DNA of 64,000 nucleotides, taken from contig WOUR01000016.1 in NCBI GenBank assembly GCA_009772935.1, positions 62,001 to 126,000 of the forward strand, written 5' to 3'. Every line of letters begins with the position of its first letter. Position 1 is the first letter of the stretch. Positions 43,932 to 56,889 of this stretch are shown piece after piece. This stretch comes from Rhodospirillaceae bacterium. Lineage in GTDB: Bacteria; Pseudomonadota; Alphaproteobacteria; Reyranellales; Reyranellaceae. The notes under the pieces are model-generated. The model did not search any database, was not told the origin of the DNA, and was given only the letters and a program-made list of their open reading frames with translations. Both the position numbers and the translations under genes were made by a program.

Positions 43932-45277
43932 GTCGCGGGCGCGCTATTGGTTGGTCTGCGTGGCAGGGCGTCCGACGCCGCTTGCGGGATTCGCTCCGGT
44001 GCCACCGTTGACCTGCTGACGCCGGCGCTGCCCTTCCGCCGGGGCCTGGGCATCCGGCGGCGCGTTGGCGACCGGCGGCCCCGCCGAGGCGCGCGGGGCC
44101 GGCATCGGCTTGCGGATCCTGGCGCCGTCGCGCAGCCGGTCTTGCGGATCCTGGCGCCGTCGCGCAGCCGGTCGACGCCGTCGATCACGACCTGGTCGCC
44201 GACCTTCAGGCCCTTGAGGATCGCCACCTTCTCACCGTCGGTCGCGCCGAGCTCGACGACGCGGATCTCCACCGTATCGTCGGCCTTGGCGAGGTAGACG
44301 AAGGTGCCGGGCTGGCCGCGCTGGATGGCGGCGACCGGCACCACGACGGCATCCTTCACCGTGTCGGCCAGCAGGCGGACGTTCACGAACTGGTTGGGGA
44401 ACAGAGACTCGTCGGCATTGTCGAAGATCGCGCGCAGCTTCACGGTACCGGTCGTCAGGTCGATCACGTTGTCGGTCGTGTCGAGACGACCCACGGCGAG
44501 TTCGGTCTTCTGCGAACGATCGAGCACGCGCACTTCGAGATTCTCGCCGCTCTTCAGCCGCTGCCGCACCAGCGGGAGGGAATCCTCGGGGATCGTGAAC
44601 AGAACCGAGATCGGCTGCACCTGGATGATGACGCAGATGCTGCTCGCATCGCCCATGGTGACGTAGTTGCCCTTGTCGACCATGCGAAGGCCGATCTTGC
44701 CGGTGAGCGGCGCCACGATCTTCGTGTAGGTGACGTTCAGCCTGGCGGCGTCGACCTGCGCCTGGTCGATGACCAGCGCGGCCTCGTACTGGCGCACCAG
44801 GGAGATCTGCGTGTCGTATTGCTGCCGCGCGATCGAGTCCTGCTGTACCAGCTTGCGGTAGCGTTCGAGGTCCGTCTGCGCGTTCTTGAGCAGCGCCTCG
44901 TCGCGCTGCTGCTGGCCGATCGCCTGCTGCAGGGCGACGTCGTAGGGCCGTGGGTCGACCTGGGCCAGCAGGTCGCCCTGCTTCACCATCTGGCCTTCCT
45001 TGAAATGGACCTCGGTGAGCTGGCCGGTGATCTGGGTCTTCACGTTGACGGTCTGGAGCGGCGTCACCGTGCCCAGGGCGCGCAGAACGATGGGAATGTC
45101 GCCCTTGCTGGCGGTGGCCACCCCCACCGGGACGGCCGCGCCGGCGGCGAACCGCCCGGCGCCCGGACGCGCAGGCGGCGCCGTGCCCGACTGCGAAATG
45201 TACCAGCCCGCGCCAGCCACAACGGCCAGCCCGAAACCGATCCCGAGGAGGGTTCGCAGCCGCTTCATTCGTCCCAT
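43928..45277 (-). CDS. RND periplasmic adaptor (MdtA-like), C-terminus frame-shifted by a tandem duplication
   Basis: 449 residues as sequenced. The adaptor parts are intact to about residue 378: a membrane anchor (residues 5-25), a lipoyl/HlyD domain ([32 protein letters not shown]), a helical hairpin and the beta-barrel domain. A 32-bp exact direct duplication (44110-44141/44142-44173) shifts the frame by two. The last 71 residues are an Arg/Pro-rich out-of-frame tail ending at 43928 in an ATGA overlap with the next gene. Without one copy, the frame continues into a Pro/Ala-rich tail ending in TAG at 43944-43946. The core should still work. Confidence 0.88.
   Translation of the reverse strand: MGRMKRLRTLLGIGFGLAVVAGAGWYISQSGTAPPARPGAGRFAAGAAVPVGVATASKGDIPIVLRALGTVTPLQTVNVKTQITGQLTEVHFKEGQMVKQGDLLAQVDPRPYDVALQQAIGQQQRDEALLKNAQTDLERYRKLVQQDSIARQQYDTQISLVRQYEAALVIDQAQVDAARLNVTYTKIVAPLTGKIGLRMVDKGNYVTMGDASSICVIIQVQPISVLFTIPEDSLPLVRQRLKSGENLEVRVLDRSQKTELAVGRLDTTDNVIDLTTGTVKLRAIFDNADESLFPNQFVNVRLLADTVKDAVVVPVAAIQRGQPGTFVYLAKADDTVEIRVVELGATDGEKVAILKGLKVGDQVVIDGVDRLRDGARIRKTGCATAPGSASRCRPRAPRRGRRSPTRRRMPRPRRKGSAGVSRSTVAPERIPQAASDALPRRPTNSAPAT
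44110..44173. repeat. Exact 32-bp tandem direct duplication
   Basis: Positions 44110-44141 and 44142-44173 are identical (a 32-nt block beginning TTGCGGATCCTGG and ending CGCAGCCGGTC). 32 is not a multiple of three, so the duplication shifts the reading frame of the adaptor gene. The product repeats the residues [10 protein letters not shown]-like stretch in another frame. It looks recent, since the copies have no differences; an assembly artefact is possible. Confidence 0.95.
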
Positions 45278-45382
45278 TCACTCCAGAAAACTCAGCCCAA
45301 TTCACATACGAGCCGACGCGGCGGAGTCTCCCCCACGTAAATGGCGGACGCAAGGCGACAGCCTCCCGACGGGCCATTCAAC

Positions 45383-45411
45383 GTCCGAGAGGCCGAAAAG
45401 ACCCCTCGGAC
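45383..45411 (-). terminator. Hairpin after thiC, probable terminator
   Basis: GTCCGAGAGG and CCCCTCGGAC form a 10-bp stem with one mismatch around a 9-nt loop, 16 nt past the thiC stop on the minus strand. No run of T follows the stem, so it is not a classical intrinsic terminator. It separates thiC from the efflux operon promoter region. Confidence 0.45.
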
Positions 45412-45426
45412 ACCGAACAAATGCCC

Positions 45427-47413
<1,987 letters not shown>

Positions 47414-47541
47414 TGGACAGGGCGACCCTAGAGCGCCGGACCTTCGATCTCAAGCGCGCGTTCGCGAACTGTCGCGTGTGTTCCGCATTTCCGTAACCAC
47501 CCCTCTCTAAGCCTTGACCAACAAGAGTGGGGGAGTAGCCG

Positions 47542-48894
47542 ATGGTGCGCGCGCCACTGTCCGCCAGAATGACCGGCTGGCTTGCCTTTGCCTTGCTGGC
47601 CGTTGCGCCGCCCGAGCCGAGCCACGCCCAGGACCTTCCGGTTCCGGCGGAATCGCCCGACACCGGGCTCAAGGGCGAACTGCAGCGTTTCCTGTACGAC
47701 GAGGCGACGGCCGTCCTGCACCTTCGGAGCTATCTGTTCGACCGGCAGAACCAGAGGCCGCCCAACCTGGCGGCCATCGTCACCGGCGGCTGGGTCGGCC
47801 TGCAGACCGGATGGCTCTACGATACGCTGCAGCTCGGCGCGGTCGGCTACACGACACAACCGGTCTGGGCGCCTCAGGGCCGCGACACCACCTCCGACGG
47901 CACATCGCTGCTCAAGCCCGGCGGATACGGCTACTTCACCCTCGGCCAGGCCTACGCCTCGGCCCGCTGGAAGAAGCAGACCGCCACCGTGTTCCGGCAA
48001 TACGTCGACGAACTCGAGGTCAATCCGCGCGACGACCGCGAGCTTCCGCAGACGTTCGAAGCCTATGCGCTGCGCGGCGCGCTCGGGCCGGTCAACTATT
48101 TCGCGGGCTACGTCGCCGCTATGAAGCCGCGCGACTATTCGGCCTTCATCAACATGGGCGAGGCGGCCGGCGCGCCGAACGTGAACAAGGGCATGGCCCT
48201 GTTCAGCGCGAAGTACGGCAGCATGAGCGACCTGCAGGTCCGCGCCTCGACCTACTATGTCCCGGACATCCTGTGGTCGAGCTACGGCGATGTCGGCGGC
48301 ACGATCAAGGTGAACGAAGACCTCCGCGTCGCCCTCGCCGCGCAGTTCGCGGTACAGGGCAGCAACGGCATGAACCTTCTCACCGGCACGCCCTTCAGCA
48401 CCTTCTGGGGCGGCTTCCGCGCGGATGCCTTCTGGGGGCCGATGGCCTTCCGCGTGTCATACACGCAGATCGGCTCGGCGGCGGCCTGGCGCAATCCCTA
48501 CGGCATCTTCATCGGCTACAACAAGATGCAGTCGCTCGACTTCAACCGGGCCGGCGAGATGGCCGTGACCGCAGGCGCCAGCTACGACTTCAAGGGCGCG
48601 GGCCTTCCCGGCATGATCTTCCTCGCGACGGCAACCTACGGCGGCAACTCGGTCAATCCCCAGACGCACACGTCCCTCTCCAACAACTGGGAATACGATC
48701 TCGAGCTCGCGATCAGAGGCGATGCCATGCCGGACGCGCCCGACTGGCTGAAACCGTTCAACCTGCGCAACCGCGTCGCCTTCGTCGACCAGTACCTCGA
48801 CAGGACGGTCACCTCCTATACAGAGTACCGCTTGCAGCTGAACTATGAGCTGACCTGGAAGGGCCCGCGCCTGCGCCAGGCGTCGGCCCACTGA
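47542..48894 (+). CDS. OprD family outer-membrane porin
   Basis: 450 residues. A signal peptide (cleavage after SHA, near residue 30) is followed by a beta-barrel protein. Features of the OprD group: LHLRSYLFDRQNQ (first strand), GGWVGLQTGWLYDTLQLGAVGYTTQPVWAP, TSLLKPGGYGYFTLGQAYASA and QTFEAYALRGALGPVNYFAGYVAAMKPRDYSAF. It ends with an aromatic/aliphatic final strand region (YRLQLNYELTW). It probably admits small carboxylates or amino acids. It is divergent from thiC and its 3' end meets the CoA-transferase gene with 7 nt between. Confidence 0.85.
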   Translation: MVRAPLSARMTGWLAFALLAVAPPEPSHAQDLPVPAESPDTGLKGELQRFLYDEATAVLHLRSYLFDRQNQRPPNLAAIVTGGWVGLQTGWLYDTLQLGAVGYTTQPVWAPQGRDTTSDGTSLLKPGGYGYFTLGQAYASARWKKQTATVFRQYVDELEVNPRDDRELPQTFEAYALRGALGPVNYFAGYVAAMKPRDYSAFINMGEAAGAPNVNKGMALFSAKYGSMSDLQVRASTYYVPDILWSSYGDVGGTIKVNEDLRVALAAQFAVQGSNGMNLLTGTPFSTFWGGFRADAFWGPMAFRVSYTQIGSAAAWRNPYGIFIGYNKMQSLDFNRAGEMAVTAGASYDFKGAGLPGMIFLATATYGGNSVNPQTHTSLSNNWEYDLELAIRGDAMPDAPDWLKPFNLRNRVAFVDQYLDRTVTSYTEYRLQLNYELTWKGPRLRQASAH

Positions 48895-48901
48895 GGCGCA
48901 T

Positions 48902-50095
48902 TCAGACCACGGCCGCCTGGCGCATCTCCGCGATCTCGGCGTCGGAATAGCCGGCTTCCTTCAGCACCTCGTCGGTGTGCTGGCCCAGCGTCGCCGGCGG
49001 TCGGTCGATCGAGCCGCCGCCATGTTCGAGGCGGAAACCGGAGCCCACGACCTTGATGGGCCCATGCTCGGTCTCGACGGTCTGCAGCACGGTGCGATGC
49101 TTGAAAAGGTCGAGCTGCGCGGTCTCGGGGATGCTGTGGACGCGACCGGCCGGCACGTCGGCCTTGGCGAAGCGCTCGATCCAGGTACCTGAATCCTCGG
49201 TCTTCATCGCCCCTTCCACGATCTCGTGGAGCGCGGTGTTGTTGGCGATGCGCGTGCCCCAGTCGACGAAGCGCGAATCTTCCAGCGCCTCCTCGCGGCC
49301 CAGCACCTTCATCAGACGCTTGAACTGCGGGTCGGTCATGACGGCCAGCACGATCCAGCCGTCGCGGGTCTTGAAGAGATTGCCCGTGGGCTTGCGCGTC
49401 ACCGACAGGTTCGCGGCCTGGCCGTGGACCCGGCCGGTCATCATGTGCTCGGTGAACTGCTGTGCGAGATAGCCCATTACGGCGTCGATCATGGCGACGT
49501 CGACGAGTTGGCCCTTGCCGGTGTGGGTACGCTGGTACAGCGCCGAGGCGATGCCCAGAGCGGCGGTGGCGCCCGACATCACGTCGGCGCCGGCGAAGCC
49601 CACGCGCGTCGGGCCGTTGTTCTCGAAGCCGGTGATCGACATCAGGCCCGACATCGCCTGGATCATGCCGTCGAACGCCGCCGTCTTGGACTCAGGCCCG
49701 ACCTGGCCGAAACCCGACACGGCGCAATAGATCAGCCGGGGATTGATCTGCTTCAGCGTCTCGTAGCCGATGCCGAGCTTGTCCATCACGCCGGGGCGGA
49801 AATTCTCGACGACCACGTCGGCCGTCTCGACCAGTCGCTTCACGACCTCGATCGCCTTGGGCTGCTTCAGGTCGAGCGTGATCGACCGCTTGTTGCCGTT
49901 CACCGCGACCCAGGGCGCCGCGAGGCCCCGCTTCTCCCAGTCGTTGGACCGGGTGCCGAAGCGCATGTCGTCGCCTTCGCGCGACTCGATCTTGACCACG
50001 TCCGCCCCGAGCAGGGCGAGCTGGTAGGAGCTGTAGGGCCCCGCCAGCACGCGGGTGAAATCGACGACCTTTACGCCCGTGAACGGCTTGCTCAT
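48902..50095 (-). CDS. Class III (CaiB/BaiF) CoA-transferase
   Basis: 397 residues. Family motifs: VVDFTRVLAGPYSSYQLALLGADVVKIESREGDDMR at the N-terminus, FRPGVMDKLGIGYE, and the catalytic Asp region FAGADVMSGATAALGIASALYQR (nucleophile Asp about residue 170). It moves CoA between acids via an enzyme-bound anhydride. It starts only 7 nt after the stop of the GrdB-like selenoprotein gene and is probably co-transcribed with it, so it may act on that reaction's product or substrate (inference). Confidence 0.93.
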   Translation of the reverse strand: MSKPFTGVKVVDFTRVLAGPYSSYQLALLGADVVKIESREGDDMRFGTRSNDWEKRGLAAPWVAVNGNKRSITLDLKQPKAIEVVKRLVETADVVVENFRPGVMDKLGIGYETLKQINPRLIYCAVSGFGQVGPESKTAAFDGMIQAMSGLMSITGFENNGPTRVGFAGADVMSGATAALGIASALYQRTHTGKGQLVDVAMIDAVMGYLAQQFTEHMMTGRVHGQAANLSVTRKPTGNLFKTRDGWIVLAVMTDPQFKRLMKVLGREEALEDSRFVDWGTRIANNTALHEIVEGAMKTEDSGTWIERFAKADVPAGRVHSIPETAQLDLFKHRTVLQTVETEHGPIKVVGSGFRLEHGGGSIDRPPATLGQHTDEVLKEAGYSDAEIAEMRQAAVV

Positions 50096-50102
50096 GTCAC
50101 TC

Positions 50103-51029
50103 CTACGCCACGCCCGCCTGCTTGCGCTGGCTGAGCGCCACCTGCTTCACCTTGTCGAATTCGGCCCGCCGCTTGGCGACCTCTTCGGGCGGCATGCGCT
50201 CGATATTGTTGTAGTCGTTCTTCCAGTCCCCGTCCTCGGTCCAGCGCAGCGGCGACTGAACCGTCGTGCGCGGGCCGATGGCGCTCTCCAGCACCTTCAA
50301 CGCCAGATCGAGCGTGAAGCGCTGGGTGTCGGGCTCGTGCGGCTTGCCGCAGGAATTGCCCAGCGGGAAATCGCTGAACAGGAAGCGGGGCACGCCCACC
50401 CATTCGACGATGTCCTTTGCCGCCCCCATCACCACGGTGGGGATGCCGTTCCGTTCGAGGTATCGTGCGACCAGACTCACGGTCTGGTGACAGACGGGTC
50501 ATGTAGGGACGAGCAGCGCGGCATCGACCTGGTCCTGACGGCAGCGAGCCAGGATCTCCGGCGCATCGGTCTCCAGCGTCACGCGCTGGCTGCGGTTGGT
50601 CGGCGCCCCATGGAACCGGGTCGCAAGCTTGAATCGGCCCTGGCTGGCGAACTCGCGCATCAGCGGCAGCGGGAACCAGGTGTTGCTGTCCTTCGCCGTC
50701 GTGTGCTTGCGGTCGTAGCCGATATGGGAGATGCGGGTATCGTGATCCTGGGCGGTGTCGCCCGAATAGACCGAATAGAATTTGGCGGCGGCGTTATAGA
50801 GCGCGCCGGGCCCCTGATCGCCCTTGTCCGGCTGGTACGGCGCCGCGGTCGAGATCAGCGCGACCGTGCTGTCCTTCAGCGGCTTCTTCAGCGGCGTGAA
50901 CGGCGCGTCGGTGTAATGTGCCCAGCGATAGGGATTGTCATAGCCCAGCGCGAGATAGTACTCGCGCGTGCGGCGCATGTATTCGAGCGGCGCGTCGAAT
51001 TCCGGCGCGAAATCTGTCGTGTCGACCAT
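50103..51029 (-). CDS. GrdB-like reductase, probable selenoprotein (in-frame UGA = Sec177)
   Basis: 308 residues when the TGA at 50499-50501 is read as selenocysteine. The two halves are in the same frame: LDAALLVPT, then U177-PVC180-HQTVSLVARYLERNGIPTVVMG. UxxC is the redox motif of selenoprotein B of glycine/sarcosine/betaine/D-proline reductases, and the flanks (DQVDAALLVPT, GIPTVV) match that family's style. Directly after the UGA on the minus strand lies ACCAGAC-CGTGA-GTCTGGT, a 7-bp perfect stem with a G in the second loop position, 10 nt downstream, as expected of a bacterial SECIS. The start is ATG 51029. Homologues with Cys instead of Sec exist in this family. Translation needs SelA, B, C and D elsewhere in the genome. 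Confidence 0.85.
50470..50501 (-). promoter_or_regulatory. Candidate bacterial SECIS element with its UGA
   Basis: The UGA codon (50499-50501) is followed, after 10 nt, by a perfect 7-bp stem (ACCAGAC, 50482-50488, with GTCTGGT, 50470-50476) and a 5-nt loop CGTGA. The apical loop begins 17 nt after the UGA and holds G in its second position, within the usual bSECIS limits. It lies inside the coding sequence, as in other bacterial selenoprotein genes. Confidence 0.7.
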
Positions 51030-51209
51030 AGTTGAAAACTGAACCCGCCTTTGCCCCAAGTCAAATTCGCAGGGCGGCTGCCTCCTCCCGAGGTTCTCGT
51101 GCCAGAGCAAGGGCGAACCTGACCCCGTTGTAACCCGCCGGCCATAGTGCCGCCCAACTCCCTCGCGCTATATATGAAGCGAGTTCGGACAGGCTGGGGA
51201 GCGCATCGC

Positions 51210-53063
51210 ATGGCGATCAGACGGCGCAGCGTTTTGGCGGGCGGCGCGGCCCTTTGGGTCGGCGCGCCCGCGATTCTGCGGGCCCAGACTCCGGCGCCGG
51301 CCGGCAAGGTCAACGTCAGTCACGGTTTCGCCATGCATGGCGAGCCCAAGTACAAGGCCGATGCCGGTCCACCGGATTACCTCAATCCCGACGCCCCCAA
51401 GGGCGGCAGCGTGCGGCTCGGTGCCCGCGGCACCTTCGATTCGCTGCATCCCTTCATCGTGAAGAGCGTGCCGGCCGCCGGCATCACCCAGATCTGGGAC
51501 ACGCTCTGCTGGAACTCGCGCGACGAGGCCTCGACCGAATATGGGCTGATCGCCGAGACGATCGAATGGCCGGACGACCGGTCGTGGGTCGCCTTCAACC
51601 TGAGGCCGCAGGCGCGCTGGCACGACGGCAGCCCGATCACCGTCGAGGACGTGATCTTCTCCCTCGACATCCTGAAGGCCAAGGGCGCGCCCAACTATGC
51701 CTTCTATTATCACGACGTCCTGAAGGCGGAGAAAGTCGGCGACCGCAAGGTGCTCTTCACCTTCCGCGACAGCACCAACAAGGAGCTGCCGCTGATCGTC
51801 GGCCAGCTTCCCATCCTGCCCTCCAAATGGTGGGCCAGCCGCGACTTCGAGAAGGTGTCGCTCGAGATCCCGCTCGGCAGCGGCCCCTACAAGGTGGACG
51901 CCTTCGACGTCGGCCGCTCGATCTCCTATCGCCGCGTTCCCGACTGGTGGGCGAAGGACCTCTGGATGAATCGCGGGCGGAATAATTTCGATGTGCTCCG
52001 CTACGAATACTATCGCGACGTGACCGTCCAGTTCGAGGCCTTCAAGGCCGGCGATCTCGACGTTCGCCAGGAGAACATCGCGCGCAACTGGGCGACGGCC
52101 TACGACATTCCGGCGGTGCGCGACGGCCGCATCCAGCGCGCCGAGATCCTGCACGAGCTGCCGACCGGCATGCAGTGCTTCGCCTTCAACACGCGCCGCG
52201 ACTACTTCAAGGACAAGCGCGTGCGCGAAGCGATCGCCACCATGTTCGACTTCGCCTGGGCCAACAAGAACCTGTTCTACGGGATGTACAAGCGGAACGT
52301 CTCGTTCTTCGGCAATTCCGAGCTCGCCTCGTCGGGCCTGCCGACGGCGGCGGAGCTGAAGTACCTCGAGCCGTTGCGCGGCAAGATTCCCGAGGAGGTC
52401 TTCACCAAGGAGTTCAAGCTCCCCGAATCCGATGGTACCGGCAACGTCCGCGACCTGGCCCGCCGCGCGCTCGCGCTGCTCAAGGAGGCCGGCTGGGAAA
52501 TCAAGGACGGCAAGATGACGGAGACGAAGACGGGCAAGAAGCTCGCCTTCGAGATGCTCCTGAACGACGCCAGCTTCGAGAGGGTCGTGCTGCCCTACAA
52601 GCAGAACCTCGAGCGCATCGGCGTCGACATGAACGTGCGCACGGTCGACACCGCGCAGTTCAAGAGGCGCGAGGACGAGTTCGACTACGACATGATGGTC
52701 GAGGGTTTCGGTCAGTCCCTGTCGCCGGGCAACGAGCAGCGCGACTTCTGGGGCTCGAAGGCGGCCGACACGCCGGGCAGCCGCAATTCGCTGGGCGTCA
52801 AGGACGCCGCCATCGATTCGCTGATCGACACGCTGATCGCGGCGCCGGATCGCGAGAGCCTGATTGCCGTCACACGGGCGCTGGACCGCGTGCTGCTCTG
52901 GAGCAACTTCGTGGTGCCCAACTGGCACAACAACAAGGTGTTCGTCGCCTACTGGAACCGTTTCGCCCGGCCGGAGAAGAGCGCCCGCTATGCGCCCTTC
53001 GCCTTCGACACCTGGTGGATCGACGAAGCCAAGGACCGCGCCCTTCAGCGCGAGAGGAAGTAG
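51210..53063 (+). CDS. yejA: YejA-like oligopeptide-binding protein
   Basis: 617 residues from ATG 51210, 8 nt after GGGGAG (an ATG at 51174 gives an implausible extension). Tat/Sec-like signal MAIRRRSVLAGGAALWVGAPAILRAQ. Its long family 5 binding-protein fold (HGFAMHGEPKYKADAGPPDYLNPDAPKGGSVRLGARGTFDSLHPF, ELPTGMQCFAFNTRRDYFKDKRVREAI, QSLSPGNEQRDFWGSKAA) matches YejA, which delivers peptides such as microcin C to YejBEF. It starts the four-gene yej operon. Confidence 0.94.
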   Translation: MAIRRRSVLAGGAALWVGAPAILRAQTPAPAGKVNVSHGFAMHGEPKYKADAGPPDYLNPDAPKGGSVRLGARGTFDSLHPFIVKSVPAAGITQIWDTLCWNSRDEASTEYGLIAETIEWPDDRSWVAFNLRPQARWHDGSPITVEDVIFSLDILKAKGAPNYAFYYHDVLKAEKVGDRKVLFTFRDSTNKELPLIVGQLPILPSKWWASRDFEKVSLEIPLGSGPYKVDAFDVGRSISYRRVPDWWAKDLWMNRGRNNFDVLRYEYYRDVTVQFEAFKAGDLDVRQENIARNWATAYDIPAVRDGRIQRAEILHELPTGMQCFAFNTRRDYFKDKRVREAIATMFDFAWANKNLFYGMYKRNVSFFGNSELASSGLPTAAELKYLEPLRGKIPEEVFTKEFKLPESDGTGNVRDLARRALALLKEAGWEIKDGKMTETKTGKKLAFEMLLNDASFERVVLPYKQNLERIGVDMNVRTVDTAQFKRREDEFDYDMMVEGFGQSLSPGNEQRDFWGSKAADTPGSRNSLGVKDAAIDSLIDTLIAAPDRESLIAVTRALDRVLLWSNFVVPNWHNNKVFVAYWNRFARPEKSARYAPFAFDTWWIDEAKDRALQRERK

Positions 53064-53078
53064 GCGTCCGGCCGCTCC

Positions 53079-54182
53079 ATGATCGCCTACATCCTGCGAC
53101 GCCTGATGCTGGTGGTGCCGACCCTGTTCGGCATCATGGTGGTCAACTTCTTCATCATCCAGGCCGCGCCCGGCGGGCCGGTCGAACAGATGCTGTCCCA
53201 GATCCAGGGCACGGCAGTCGACGCGACGGAGCGCTTCTCCGGCAGTTCCAGCGGCGGCGAGACGCTACGCAAGTCGGCGTCGGATTCGTCGGGCGGTTCC
53301 GGCACCTATCGCGGCGCCCGTGGCCTGCCGCGCGAGCTGATCGAGCGCATCGAGAAGATGTACGGCTTCGACAAGCCGATCGGCGAACGCTTCCTGCTGA
53401 TGATGAAGAACTATCTCGTCTTCGATTTCGGCGAGAGCTTCTTCCGCAACAAGCGGGTGGTCGACCTCATCATCGAGAAGATGCCCGTGTCGATCTCGCT
53501 CGGCCTGTGGACCACGCTGCTGATCTACATGGTGTCGATTCCCCTGGGCATCGCCAAGGCGGTGCGCGACGGCTCTCGCTTCGATGTGTCGACTTCGACC
53601 ACCCTCATCGTGCTGAACGCCATCCCGGGATTCCTGTTCGCGCTCCTGCTCGTCGTGCTGTTCGCCGGCGGCGGCTACTTCAAGTGGTTCCCCCTGCGCG
53701 GCCTCGTCTCCGACGACTGGAGTTCGCTCGGGCCAATCGACAAGGTGCTCGACTATTTCTGGCACATGGCGCTGCCGATCGGCGCCATGGTGATCGGCGG
53801 CTTCGCCACGCTCACCTTCCTCACCAAGAATTCGTTCCTGGAGGAGATCCACAAGCAGTATGTCCTGACCGCCCGCGCCAAGGGGCTGGTCGAGCGCCGC
53901 GTGCTCTACGGCCACGTCTTCCGCAACGCCATGCTGATCGTGATCGCGGGCTTTCCCGCCGCCTTCGTCGGTGTGCTGTTCACCGGCTCGCTGCTGATCG
54001 AGGTGATCTTCTCGCTCGACGGGATCGGCCTGCTGGGCTTCGAGGCGGCGCTCAATCGCGACTATCCGATCATGTTCGGCACACTCTACTTCTTCGGCCT
54101 GATCGGCCTCGTGATGGGGATCCTGGGCGACATCATGTACACGGTGGTCGATCCCCGGATCGATTTCGAGGCGCGCGGCTGA
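53079..54182 (+). CDS. yejB: Peptide ABC permease YejB
   Basis: 367 residues. [39 protein letters not shown] is the YejB start; a Ser/Gly-rich periplasmic stretch ([22 protein letters not shown], about residues 50-75) then leads to the transmembrane core. The EAA loop is [26 protein letters not shown]. It starts 15 nt after yejA; its stop overlaps the yejE start. Confidence 0.95.
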   Translation: MIAYILRRLMLVVPTLFGIMVVNFFIIQAAPGGPVEQMLSQIQGTAVDATERFSGSSSGGETLRKSASDSSGGSGTYRGARGLPRELIERIEKMYGFDKPIGERFLLMMKNYLVFDFGESFFRNKRVVDLIIEKMPVSISLGLWTTLLIYMVSIPLGIAKAVRDGSRFDVSTSTTLIVLNAIPGFLFALLLVVLFAGGGYFKWFPLRGLVSDDWSSLGPIDKVLDYFWHMALPIGAMVIGGFATLTFLTKNSFLEEIHKQYVLTARAKGLVERRVLYGHVFRNAMLIVIAGFPAAFVGVLFTGSLLIEVIFSLDGIGLLGFEAALNRDYPIMFGTLYFFGLIGLVMGILGDIMYTVVDPRIDFEARG

Positions 54183-55197
54183 TGAACCCGATGAATCGCC
54201 GCCGGCTGGCGGCCTTCCGCTCCAGCAAGCGCGGCATGATCTCGCTCGCGATCTTCGGCTTGCTGTTCTTCCTCTCCTTGTTCGCCGAGCTGCTGGCCAA
54301 CGACAAGCCGATCCTCATCCGCTACGATGGCGCCTTCTATTCGCCGCTGGTGAAGGACTATCCGGAGACGACCTTCGGCGGCGACTTCCCGACCAACACC
54401 GTCTACTCCGACCCGGAAGTGCGGAAGCTGATCGAGGAAAAGGGCTGGATCCTCTGGCCGCCGATCCCCTACAGCTACGACACGGTGCTGAAGGGCGAGG
54501 GCCGCACGACCCTGCAGCCGCCCTCCCCGCAGCACTGGCTCGGCACCGACGACAGCGGCCGCGACGTGATGGCCCGCCTCATCTACGGGTTCCGCATCTC
54601 CGTCCTGTTCGGGCTGGCCCTCACCGTGGCCAGCACGGTGATCGGCATCGCCGCCGGCGCCGTGCAGGGCTATTTCGGCGGCGTGGTCGACCTCCTGATG
54701 CAGCGCTTCCTCGAGATCTGGTCGAGCCTCCCGACCCTCTATCTGCTGATCATCCTGGCGAGCTTCATCCAGCCGGGTTTCTGGGTCCTGCTGGGCATCA
54801 TGCTGCTGTTCAGCTGGATGGCGCTGGTCGGGCTGGTACGTGCCGAATTCCTGCGCGGTCGCAACTTCGACTATGTCCGGGCCGCCCGCGCCCTGGGTAT
54901 GATGGATGCGCGCATCATGTACCGGCACATCCTTCCCAATGCGATGACGGCCAGCCTTACCTTCCTGCCCTTCATCCTGGCGGGGTCGGTGACGACGCTG
55001 ACCTCGCTCGACTTCCTGGGCTTCGGCCTGCCGGTTGGCTCGCCCTCGCTCGGCGAGCTGCTGCTGCAGGGCAAGAACAACCTCACCGCCCCGTGGCTGG
55101 CCTTCACCGGCTTCTTCGTGATCGCGCTGATGCTGTCGCTGCTGGTGTTCATCGGCGAGGCGGTGCGCGACGCCTTCAACCCGCGCAAGGTGCTGGC

Positions 55198-55201
<4 letters not shown>
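54182..55201 (+). CDS. yejE: Peptide ABC permease YejE
   Basis: 339 residues. The N-terminal hydrophobic segment is followed by the long YejE-specific periplasmic insertion (YDGAFYSPLVKDYPETTFGGDFPT...) and QHWLGTDDSGRDVMARLIYGFR, then the EAA loop NFDYVRAARALGMMDARIMYRHILPNAM. It overlaps yejB by one base (TGATG) and its stop TGA overlaps the yejF GTG start. Confidence 0.95.
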
Positions 55202-56832
<1,631 letters not shown>

Positions 56833-56889
56833 TCGACAAGAATGAGGGATGGGGCTCGACCCGGCGACGCTGCCTAAGTAGAAAAGGGA

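Noticed and set aside
43928-45277. Adaptor gene as an inactivated pseudogene
   Set aside because: The frame shift hits only the poorly conserved C-terminal tail; all adaptor domains are intact up to about residue 378.
50103-50480. Separate short gene or pseudogene ending the GrdB-like gene
   Set aside because: The two halves are in one frame, interrupted only by UGA in a UxxC motif with a hairpin behind it. Selenocysteine recoding is a better explanation than a nonsense mutation.
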